Below the pieces are notes generated by a model. It was not told the origin of the DNA. It ran no database searches and was given only the letters and a program-made list of their open reading frames with translations. The position numbers were made by a program, and so were the translations under genes. Shown piece after piece: positions 51,001 to 63,900 of a stretch of DNA of 64,000 bases (position 1 is its first letter; each line of letters begins with the position of its first letter). Source of the stretch: Sarcocystis neurona (lineage: Eukaryota; Apicomplexa; Conoidasida; Eucoccidiorida; Sarcocystidae); NCBI GenBank assembly GCA_000727475.1, contig KL647317.1, positions 1,384,444 through 1,448,443 on the forward strand, read 5' to 3'.

Positions 51001-54000
51001 GGCTGCCCCGCTGCTGCTGCCACTTGTGGGGGCTGCCCCGCTGCTGCTGCCACTTGTGGGGGCTGCCCCGCTGCTGCTGCCACTTGTGGGGGCTGCCCCG
51101 CTGCTGCTGCCACTTGTGGCGGCTGCTCGGCTGCTGCTGTCGTTGTTCTCGCCCACGCCGTCGCTGCTGCCACTGCCGTCCGTCTTCCTTCCCAGCGGCC
51201 CGCTGCTGCTGTCGTCGTCATCTCGTCCCGCGCTGCTGCTGCTGCTTCTGTCCGTCGGAGGACGCGTTCCTGCAGGTCTGCTGCTGCCGCTCCTCGCTGG
51301 CGAAGCACCCCACGCCCGGTTCGCGCAACTCGCCCCCCCCGCGGCTTCTTCTCTCCGCCCAAAGCATCACCAGCAGCAACATCTGCGGTGCCGCCTTGCA
51401 CGCAGCACCAGCAGTCCGCCTGCAGCAGCTGCTCGACTGCCAGCAGCAGCAAATCCCCGACCGCGAAGGCCGTCGTCGCTGCCGCTCGTGCGTCCGACGA
51501 ATCCCGTGAAACGACCGCCTGCACGTCCTCCGCTCCGCAACCACGCACACTTTTTTTACATGTAGAAACCTTGGAATACTGCCACCCACACAGAGGACCC
51601 ACGTGACGGTCTCCCTGTGTATCTCTCTCTCACTGGCCCTCCACATATATATATATAGATAGATATACATATACGTATATGCAGAAGAGAGAGCGGCAGA
51701 GAGGCCGACGTGGGGCGAGAACACAGGAGGGGTAGTAATGTAGGTGATGCAGGCGATTTCGCCAAGCATATGGGAACTGCCGCATCTATCTGTTGCTCTC
51801 TGTGTTGAGGAAAAGACGCAAATATACCTATACCAACACCGGCATTCTTCTCTCGCATTCTCTCGCTGCTCTGCTATGTCGCCCTTGTCTACAACTTCCG
51901 TCGGGAACAGCACACGGGCAATAGAGACACGCATCTGCCAACGGAGGAATCCGACCCTTGCGTATGATCTCATCTGGTCACGCAGCGAAAAGGAAAGACA
52001 TGCAAACAGACGAACAAACACATTTATATATATATGTTTGTGTTTATCAGATACAGCGAGAATATGCGCAAAGAGAAGATGCGAAGCGACAAGGAGTGAA
52101 ACAGACAGGGCAGGCACATGTGCAGCGAGAGCGCGGCGTCCACGTATATTCCCTACAGACCGGCCGCGTAAAGTGGAAGTATAACGAGAGAAATACACGC
52201 GCAGACAGAGACAGAAAACGCCAGCAGATATGTCCAGAGAGACAGAGACATATACATAGAAAGCGACGGGGGAAAACACGCACACGTGGCACTGCACGTC
52301 CATTGTCATATATATATATATATACATAGGGCGTTGAAGGTGGAGAAACAGATAGAAGAGAAAGCATGTACTCTGCGTGCATCTGGAAGGGAGGAGGCAA
52401 CTGCGTTCGTAATGTCTCGCGTCACGCATGCGGTCCCCTCAGTCGGCGGAGCGGGCTGTTACGCGCTGGTGCACGTGCTGGATGTTCACACAGCATTTTG
52501 CCGATAAGGAGAAAAGAAGAAGAAGGAAAGGAAGAGAAAGGAAGAAGAGGAGTGTGTATATATCCGGGATGGAGTCACAGCTGGGAAGGAAGAGGAGAAC
52601 TTGGTAGCGATCCCTTTCCATATAGCACATACTGCAGAGAACGCACTCTCGCGTAAGATAGATGACACGTACACTCACCCACGCCTAGGCAGCTCGAAGC
52701 CCGACACTCCGCAGACTTCACCCACCAACACACACAGACGCGTATACAAGCGTTTGTGACGCAAACATGTGTATATATATGTGTGTGTCTGCAAGGATTT
52801 ATCGGGGAGTACACGAGAACAGAGAGAGACGTGGAGGACAGGCTGTTCTACCAAATCCGGCAGTCGCAGAGCCAGGAACTGATGCAGAACAACCATACGA
52901 AGGACGCAACACAACAGGTACGGCGCAGACAACGAGCAAACACAGAAGGGAAAGGAGCCCCACGAGAAGTTGGGCAGAACCTGCAAGAATACGTACAAAC
53001 GGATTATATATTGCCGGGGCCGTGGTGGAAGAGTAGACCTGAGCTACACTGCACGCAAGACGTCCATATATTTCTGCGTCCAGCACCAGAGACAGAAATA
53101 GGTAATACAGGAGGAGCAGACAGACAGGAAACGGAAACTATTCGGCGGACCACTGGCAGAGAGATACCGAACAACAGACAGATGTGGCCGTGCAGGTAGC
53201 GGGACATACAGATATAGACAGGTAGGTCCACACAGACACACAGACACAAATACATGTACGCAGATAGGAAGAGATAGAGAGAGAGATATACAACGATACG
53301 GTATGCGTAAATGTAGACAGATGAATGAACAGAAAAAGACAAGTGGATAAGATGCAACTTTGCAGAAGACCCACACATACGTCTATATATTCTACGGACA
53401 GAGACAGAGAGAGAACCACACAGAGTACACAAAGCAGAGAAGAAAAGCAGAGGGGCACACGACTTACAACAATCTCAAGATGTACACATCCATACATTCG
53501 CATGCACCTGTCTGAGAGATATTTTCTAGGGAGAACGTTCTGCGCTGCAACACACCTGGTGGACGGCGTAGTGAAGCTTGATCCACGCAGTCGCGCGCCG
53601 CATGCAGTTCTTGAAGTCATCGCTCTTCAGTCCTGAAGCTGCCCCGCCACGTCAAAGTAACACAAGTTCATATCTACACATCTACACAGTCCTCTGCAGA
53701 TCACACACGTGCACTCTCGTGTACATACATATATATACATACATCCAAATACGTCAGTACATACTCATTTACAGGAAAACCAACGAACGCAAACATATAT
53801 ATACATACATATATCACAAACTAATATCTACACGCGTCTCCACATTCCTCGGCACATCACACACATACGGACGTATGCATCCCCCTGTATATATATATAT
53901 ATATATACATCAGTACATGTACGTTTACAGGTAGACGAAAGAACGCAAACACATGTATATATATATAACACGAATTAATATCCACATGTCGACACACTCT

Positions 54001-54903
54001 TTTGCGCATCATATTATACGTTTGCATTCCCGTGTGTATATACAAACATACAAACACATCAGTACATGTTCACTTATAGGGAGACGGACGAACCCCAACA
54101 TACATATATAGACACACACCTCACAAAGGATATATCCACACATCTACACATTCCTTTGCACAGCACACATGCACGTACGTATGCGCTCCCGTGTACACAT
54201 AAACATACAAACACATCGGTACACCTGCGTTCACAAGTAGAGAACCGAACGCATATATATATATATATATGTACGTGTGTATGTGCGAGTGAGACGTGAC
54301 ATGAAGAGAAAGAGAGGGAGACACCGGGTACGTACGTGGACTGTCACCTTAATCCGCGTATCTACGAAAGTGGACCAGTGTACGTACACAGCAATGAACG
54401 CGTGAAGAAGGGGAAAGCGAAATACGCATGCATACGTATTCGTATTTCTACGTCTGTGTGCAAATACTTACACATACATCCTCGCGAACTGTAGGCAAAT
54501 GAACCAGCGTGTACATACGTTTCTATACATATATAGATATCCTACGTAGAGATTCAGGTGTACATACACTGTGTTCCACAGACAAACGTGTGCAAGTACA
54601 CACACGTATACATTTCTTTCCTTTTTGTACGTACAGGTAAACCAACACTCACACATGTGTATTCACCCTTTTATATGAAGGAGGATATACATATATACAC
54701 GTAGGTGTCACTGTTGTATACAGATATGCAACGTTAAATCGTCTACACTAATATCCACGCGTACGTACTCATACGCACCCCTATACGGATACAGACACAT
54801 ATCTTGGGACCGGCTACATTACCGTGCACATTATATATGTATATGTATATATATATATATGTATACACATTTGGGTGTTTGCCCACGTACATACACAAGC
54901 TTA

Positions 54904-54939
<36 letters not shown>

Positions 54940-57900
54940 CATACGTGAAACCATACACGGTGATATTTCCCTATTTATCTACATATATATATATATACAC
55001 GTATATATGAGAACATATATATTGGTGCATTTGCGAATATATCTACATATGCGTACATATATGTGTAGGTAGACAGAATGATAGATAAATAGATATAAAC
55101 ACACGTAGACGAAAACGCGCACGCGTAGTGTTCCTCATTTTTGCTCACGTATGTCTGTGCAGGGTAGCAGCATCCACAGGACACGTTCGTACAGGCAATT
55201 ACATATGCATATGAAACACTAATTTCTGTGCACGTGCACATGTATATTATATATACATATTCACTTCAGACGAATATCGTACTGCCGGATTATCGAAGAA
55301 AGCAACAGCAGCAGTAGTAGACACCGTTCTATCGCACAGCAGCAGAACCTGGAGCTATTACTCTGTCGACGGCGGGTGCGGGCGCGGCACGTAGCAGAGC
55401 AACTGAGGATACCAGCAGCAGCAAGGGGAATCGCTGCAGCCGCCAGACAGACGCGGCGGCACTTGTGCAGCTTCTAAAGCTCTGGCAGCTCTCCCCGCAG
55501 CAGCAGCAGCAGCACTGATAAAAAGAATGTCTGCTGTGTTTTGACTGGGGAGCAGCACCGAAAACAGCACCAGCAACAAGAAGCAGCAGCAGCAGCAGTC
55601 CGGGAATGCCGCGGCAGCAGCAGGCAGCCGCATAAAGGGAAGGGTCCTAGAGAGTAATTCACTAGACTTATATACGCATACGTGTGCCTTTGAGGATGGA
55701 TAAGAAAGAAGGCGAAAACAGCAGGACGGACAGCAGCAGAGAAGGAGCGCCCAGAGCCGCACCGAAAAACAGAGCGGCAGGAATAAGCGACAACGACGGA
55801 GCAGCGGCAGCGGCAGCGGCAGCGGCGGCGGCAGCGGCAGCGGCAGCGGCAGCAGCAGCCTCAGCAGGGAGACAAGAAGACGACACGTAGCAGCGGCAGC
55901 ACAGCAGCGAGGAGGAGGAGGAGCATCCGGCAGTGCTAGTGACCGAGGGGGCAATCACCCACAGAGAGGGACCCGGCTGCAGGTGGGCAGGCAAGACAGG
56001 CCAGCAGCCGCAGCAGCAGCAGGACGAAAAAGAAGAGAGCAGCCGACGGGAGCACAGTGTCTTGCTTACTCAACAAACACTTTTCCAGGAGAACATATTT
56101 TCTGGCTGTCTGTGTGAGCTCCCGTTTCCACGTGCTGCTGGTGCTGCCCTCCGCAGCAGGCACATGGAATTTTGCTGCTGTTGCTGCTTCGTTACGTCCC
56201 TCCTCTGATGTCCTGGCTGCTGTTACAGAAGAGGAGAGAGAATAGGAGGAAGGAGACGCAGTAGTTGAAGAAGAGGAAGACGACTGAGTACTAGAAGAGG
56301 GTCCACCAGCCGCAGCAAGCAGCTGAGTCAGTTTTGCGAGTGCGGCTGTGCGCTCCGCTTCAAAAAGGGGCTCCAACGCCGCGCGAGCTCGGATCGGCTG
56401 TAGAACCAGCAACACCAAAACAGTTGAGACGGGCAAGAACCACGTCAACAGCAGCGGCACGTGCTCTCCACAGCCAGTTTATCACGGACTTGAAGCAGCA
56501 GCTGCAACAGCAAGGCTTTCTACATCCGCAAGAACTGCGGCCATACGGCAGCGGCAGGAATGAAAGCAGCAGCAGCAGTGAGTCGGCCAGCGCCGGCTGC
56601 AACACTGCGGAGCCGTCCGTCAGTTGTGCGGCAGCGGCAGGACAGCAGTCAGCAGCGGTGTAGCAGGAGCAGCACGAGCGGCCACAAGAGAAGCAACACA
56701 GCGACTGTAGCACCTGTCTCGACTGCGCGAGCCGTTGCAGCTGCAGCAGCAGAAGCACCGCCAAACGGCTCCCACAACGACATGCAGAAGCAGCCGCGAT
56801 TGCAACGGCGGCCGGGGAAGCCGTCCGGGTTACCTTAGACAAGAGATTAGCAGCACCAGAAGTCGCAGCGGGAGAAGTCGCTGCAGCAGCCGAGTGCTAT
56901 ATGCGGCTGCAGTGGTGCGCGAAGAGAAAGGGCGGGAAAAGCAACAGCTGCGGCCGGTCGAACCCGCAGCAGCAGCAGCACCGGAACAAGCACACGACGT
57001 GCGACGCGCAGCTAACGTACACCGCTTTCGCGAGAGCAAGAAAAATGGCACTGCACTCGTCTCGTACAGCAGCCGCAGCTCCCAGCATCAGGCCCGTCAC
57101 ATGCAGACGCAGTGTCACAAGCAGCGGCAGCGCCAGATGCGGCGCTAGTCGTGACAAAGACAGAAACCACATCCGCAGTGACAGCGCCGGCAGATTTTCG
57201 ACAGCGGCAGACGTTGGGGACACTACCTGCCGGCCGCAGCAGCAGCAGCAAACGTCAGCGCAGCCGCCGACGCAGCAACAGCAAACGCTGGTGCAGTAGC
57301 AGAAGCGACAGCTGCAGCACGAGACAAGCGTGTCTCAGAATCGCTGCACCCGCCCACACGACGCGGTGCAGCAGCAGCAGGAGGCGATCGACGCCGGCCG
57401 TGACGCACCACCACCTACGAGACGGAACGAGCGGCAGCAGCAGTTGGAACCCAACGGAAAGCACCTGGACAAGCGATGCCGCATGCACTTGATGTGAGAA
57501 GCGCAGCAGAGCCCCCGCAAGAGCAGCAACAACAGCGGACTATCCGCTCTGACACGTCCAGCCAGCCAGAGGACAGCAGCAGCAACAGCAACAGGGGCAC
57601 CGGCAGGCGTCGCAGCCAAAACGGTCCTATCACCCACGGCAGCGCAAGACACGCGGCAGCAGCACCAGCAGCAGGAGCCACGGCAGCAGAAGGACCACAA
57701 ACCACAGCAGCAAGAACAGCACGGTGAGTACCAGAGAGCCTAGGACGCGACGAAGTACAGAGAACGTCCGAGGATCATGCCCATGCGCGTTAATAAACCT
57801 GCGCAGCAAGAACATTCACCCAAACGAGAAATCGCAATCGTCTATAAACATTCAGCGACGCACGTACACACATGCATATACCTACACAAATATATACATA

Positions 57901-60900
57901 TACATACGTGTGTGTGCACGCACGAGTAGACACAAATCAACATACGTACACACATGCGTACATATATTATACATATGCATGTGTGTACACGTATGTAAGG
58001 ATGTATGTATGTATGTGTGTATGTACGCATGCGTAGCCACGTAGCAACACACGTAGACAGACGTACATAGACATATGTGTACGAGCATAAACGTCCATAT
58101 ACCTACGTATGTATGTACGTACGCACGGGTACACCCTTGGACCGATGCGTGTGTGTGCGACCACCACAAGCGGGCCTGCAGGTGCGGGGCCGCCGCAGCA
58201 GCAGTCGCGGGCAGAGGCAGACAGCACCCCAAGAGGTCGGGCAACGCAGCGCACGCATGCAGCAGGATAGAAGCAAGGCGGCCCCGCGTTCAGCCTCTTC
58301 ACTGGTTTTGCGTCTTCTTAATCGACAGCTGCAGCGAGCCGCAAAAAGGGACATTTTCCACAACTATCAACGGCCCCTGTTCACCGGAAAGCGTGCAGGC
58401 AGAACGGCAGGGTGTCTCTGAACGTAGCTGACGGTGGAAAATGCGACGTATCACTGAACAAACCCGTGTATCCACAAATGGTCGGGCAAACGCACGGCAG
58501 TTTACGTTCACACACACACACACACATAAGCGTACGCATGTGTAGATATATGTGTGCGTCAAAGACGTACATACTGCCGTCCCTACACACGAACACACGT
58601 GTGTATTTGTAACCGGCCAAATACGTAGAAAGGTGCCCAGTCACATGCATAGATTTATATATGTAGGAAGGTCGACCAAATATATACATGGGCGCGGTGA
58701 TACGCATGTAGACATATATATTGTTATCTGTATGGGCAAGCACCACATATTATATATGCACCGACGTGTACGCTCACGCACAAATATACATCTGTACACT
58801 CTAACATATGGTCCACACATATGAAGGGCGATCAAATATACACGTGCGCGCAGTGATACGTATGTGTATATATAGGTGAAGGAACGAAAGGAGGACGTAC
58901 GCGAAAAGAGCGTCGAAGAGTTGCTGCTCTCGGCACGAGGAAGTCAGCGCCTTGTCCAGCGCCGCATCTGCATAGGAGACCACCAACCCCACACGACGAC
59001 GGTCGTATTTTGAAGAGCCACACGTCTAAGCATATTGATCTACAAACAGACAGACACGTAGACGCACATACATCCCCGTAGGAGAGACGCACGACACCGC
59101 GTCTGTGGATGTCTTCGGCGCTTGCACATATGGAGAGAGCGACCGATGACACAGCAGCAGAGAGAAAGAGAGCGACGGACGCCGAGGGAGAGAAGAAGAG
59201 AGGGAAGATTAAGAAAGACGGACTGACAGGTTATAATTGCGATGGATAGACTAACACAGCGTCGGAAGAAGACAGCACTATAGAGGGGCCCGGCACACAG
59301 GGCGGTGACAGCACGTATGCCTAGGTAACGAGGCCCCACGGGAGAGAAGCATGCAGTACGCAGCACCGCGGCCGCTCGCGGACAGGCATATATAGAGATA
59401 GGGACAGCGGTGGGTGGGAGCCTCGTTCACGCACGTGTAGAAGGATAGCGACAGTCAATTATTTGCGACGAAAGAACTCCTGAAAGAGGGAGGGCGACCA
59501 AAAGTACGAAAAGAAGCTCGTGCTGCCAAGAACGCTTGACGACGCGAGAAGAGAGATGAGAGGGGGACGACTGGGGAAAATAGAGAGGGAGAGGCACAAC
59601 GCGAGGTGCGTGGCACGTAGCAGAGGCATGCCTGGGGGTTGACAGCCCCGTGGGGGGGGAGCGAGGAGAACGTCGCAAGACAGACGCTGGCGAAGGCGTG
59701 CAGACGCAGCAGGTGCTGCTACGGAAGGGGAGGGGCAGGGGAGTCTAACCAGAGAAAGGTCGCCGGCTCCACAGAGAGAGACAACGCACGCAGCGGATTA
59801 GACAGAGACGCAGCACGCATATTCAGAAGAAGTGCCCCCTGTGTGTCAACCGCCCGGCCCCGGTGGTCATCAAAGGAACAGAGAAACGAACGGAGAAAAT
59901 AGGCGTACTACCTCGGTAGAGACAGGTAAGACACTGGGGAACAGAGAGGCCAGCGGACGCACTCTTCTGAACCAGGAAGTTGATATACTCGGGGAGAAAT
60001 AGGCAGATTGCTACGCACAGACGGACGTCGTACGTGTGCCTACCTGCTACAAGAGCTCTGCAGGGAGTCGTGAGCGAGCAGCAAGAATACTGGAGGCAGT
60101 GGCAAGGCAGTCGTACGTCCCCGTCCACGCAGCAGCAAACACAGGTGCAGCGGAAGCAGCAACGGGCCAGCAAGCAGCAGTAGCAGCACCAGTATACTAC
60201 CGACAGCGTCAGTTGCAGCGGAGACATAGACACAGGGAGAGTGCATCTAAGAAAGCAGAAGTATTCACACTCCTGGTCGGAACCCGTGACAATAGCGGCT
60301 GCGCTGCTTGCGCTGCCCCCCAGGGAGGACGGAAATGGCCACAAAACAGGCGTGTTGCTGCTGCAGCCGGGCCAGCACCCGATGCTTCGACGGGAGAGTG
60401 GGTAAAGACCGCAGCAACAACAGCGGCGGGAAAATTGCCTTCAGCAGCAGCGCGAAGGCAGCGTCGGGCAGTAGCAGCGTCGCAGAGTCCGCGGGCAACA
60501 GCAAGAACGTTTAACAACAGCAGCGCCGCGGGAGTGTCAGCGGCGACCAGTCAGAAGCAGTCATATAACAGCAGCAGCAACATAAAGGGGAGGGGGTGGA
60601 CCTGCATCCACGAGAGTTGCGGGACTGATAGCGTAAGCAGCGGCAGTCGCAGCAGCGGGGATAGCAGGCGTCGTCGTAGTAGCAATGGCGGGATGCCACC
60701 GTCGCAGCAGCAGTCCAGCAGCAACACTGGCCACACACAGTAACAGCAGCAATGTCGCTGCTGTCAAAATGCAGCGGCGGGGTTACGACAGAAGCGCAAC
60801 ACCCACGCAGGGGCACAGCAGCAGTCTACGAAGGGCAGCGGCGACGGCGCGCGTCCGAGCAACAGATTGAGAGGACCACAGCAGCCGCACGACGCCAGCA

Positions 60901-63900
60901 GTCATACAGCGATACAGAGGAAGCAGCAGCAGGCAGCAGTACCGGAAGAGCAGCAGTAGCACCAGCATCACCGCACGGTAGCAGCCTCACCAGATGGCAG
61001 CAGCATCTCCGGATAGCAGCAGCAGCATCACCGCAGAGCAACAGCATCACCGAAGAGCAGCAGCAAGCACGTGTGCGCAAACTGTCGGTGGCACGAACAG
61101 TCAGCAGCAAGACGCGTTGCTGCAGCACCGGCGCAGCAGAGGGCAGGACAATACCACGCACGCAAGAAAGTCAACATGTGCTGCAGAGAGACAAAACTAA
61201 ATAAAAGCGAAGAGGCACCAGAGACACCAGGTGCTGGCTTGGGTGGCACAAAAGTAGAGGCATCGCAAAGGGTGCAACTACAGCAGCAGAGTAAGATGCG
61301 GCAGCAACAGCAGAGAGGAGCAAGCTGCGGAAGAGTCGACTTGCCTGTCCACGGCTGTCCCAGCTGCCAAGGCAAAGCGTCAAGGCAACGGAGGCGCTCC
61401 AGCTGCAAAAGTCCGCTCAAACTATCGAATCTGAGCAACAGCAGCAGCCACACGTATACATATATGTATATTTATTTAGTGCACATATATGTGTCAGATA
61501 TACATATATATAACACCTACATATGAACACATATACGCTCACTAGATATATCTATACACGTATATATTAGACACGTACATCCTACACACCTAAATATTAA
61601 TATATACTGGCTACATAGATATATATACACATATATATATATGTATGTGCATATGTATTGTAGCATATGAGTTTACGTAGGTGTGTTCGCAGTGCGGTAC
61701 AGCGCTTTATATAGCGCACGCCCGTCAGCACCTCACGCCGTTGTTCTTCTCTGTCAACATTCAACTCTCCACCTGGAGCTCCCTCTCTCTCTACGTAGGA
61801 GCACACATATTCATTCATAGGTATATATATATATATGAATACACGTATATATATACATATATATATATACACATGTTTGTATACCTCGGACTTCATAGGC
61901 GTGCAGATATACACACATATACATACACATATATATACATATATAGATGTTCATTTATGTTTCACAAATGTGGTGTATGGATACGTAGGATTAGGTATAC
62001 GCATAGACACACGCACACGAGGGATCACATTAGCGTTATATGCGCCTGGAAGTTCAGCAAGACACACACGTAACGCTGCACATATATGTGTCTCCACATA
62101 TATTTATATACGTTTCTGTGTTTATACCCGTATATGTACATGTACGTAGTTAACAGAGTCCACACGTATGAAGGTAGCAGGCAGCAAGTGAGTGAGTCTC
62201 TGACGTACGAGCCAGGGTCAGACGTTTCCCAGAAGTGCTGCAGCAAAGTTGCAGCGGACCAGGAAGAGCGACAGCAGCCCACCTGCCCCGGCTCGGCATG
62301 TGCTGCTGCTGCTCCTCCTTCTCCTCTTCCTGCTCGTTTGCATGCTGTGCCTTCTGCTGCGTTGGCTGCTGCGTCTGCGGCCGCCACATCTTCGGCTGCC
62401 GCGGCGACTCCTTCTGCTGCTGCCGCGTAGAAAGGAGAAGACGGAAGGGAGAGGGCCAACGCCAGCCGCGCACAGTTTTCCTGGTACTGCGCATTTGTAG
62501 GCCTGTCCCACAACGTGAAGCAGCAGCAGCAGCAAGGGTGGCAGCACCGCCAGCGGCAACAGTACCAGTATTTCAATCCTCTCTCTCCTCCTACATATAC
62601 ACATATATATGCATATAAATATATATACACATACACATCTGTACATATACACAGAGAGGTCGAGAGGAGGATAAACCAACGAACAGTAAGTTCCGCATCC
62701 CCCATTTTCAAACGACTCCCTTAATCAAAGTGAAAGGTCCATCCCTGTCTACGTGTGGGAGCTACACACATACACATGCGCGTGCTCGTCGCTATATACG
62801 CAGGAGTCTACAACAGGGAGACATAACATACATCCGTATATCCATACACACATATACATATATATAGAAACGTATGTATAGACACAGACACGCAGGAAGA
62901 CAAAGACGCTAGAGAGGGAGACACATACATCGCCGCACACATATACGCAGGGGGAGCACAATCACAAAGGCGAAGTGAGGAAGACAGGTAGCCACATCGT
63001 CATTCCTGTACGAAGGGAAAATAAGGTATAAACGGAAGAACACGAACGGACAGACAGTCACCACCAACCTCTATGGGGTCCGCTGCAGTCCCTCTGCAAA
63101 AATGACTTACTGCTGCTGCAAGAGATCCAGAGCCGCTCGGAAGGCTGCGCCGATTTCCCCTGCCTGGCGGTGGTGAGACACAGACAAAGCAGAACGGTCG
63201 CAGTTTTCTTTCAGCAACCAAATCGCGGGCTTGCAGCAGCAGCACGAGTAGCAGCAAGAGCAGCAGAGGGAACCCCAGCAGCAGCGAAACCGAGACCGGC
63301 GTCAGGTGCACCACGCGCAGTAGCCGTCTGGGCCGCCGCAGGTGCAGCCGGTAGGGCAGCACCAGCAGCAGCAGTAGCAGGACGCACACACTACCGGCAG
63401 CAGTGGAGGTTGCAGTCACTGCGGCACCAGAACAGACAGCAACATCGTTGACTGATCGCTGCCTCGTACCTACACCAGGAGTCGCAGCAGGTGCGACAGC
63501 AGCACGAGCGACAGCAGCATAAGCGACAGCAGCAGGAGCGACAGCAGCATAAGCGACAGCAGCAGCAACACAAGAAGGATGCAGCGGCAAGGCCAGCAGT
63601 CGCTGCGACACAGCAGGACCAGGCAGCAAAACTTCTGTCTCCACACGACGCAGCAGATATCTGTCTGTGGACCGTAAGCCGACCCAGTATCCCCTCACAG
63701 GAAGTCATCTCGCCCACAGCAACAGACACGTCTGAGTAGTACATGCGAAGTTTTGTCCCGAAAAACAGGCTGTGACTTCCCCTTAGAAAACGCACGAAGA
63801 TTACTTCCCAGACGAGACGAGACGGAGAGGAGGACGTACAAAGAAACAGGCTGTCAAAAGAAAGTCAAGGGAGAGAGGCAATGTACGGGAAGGTGACGCG

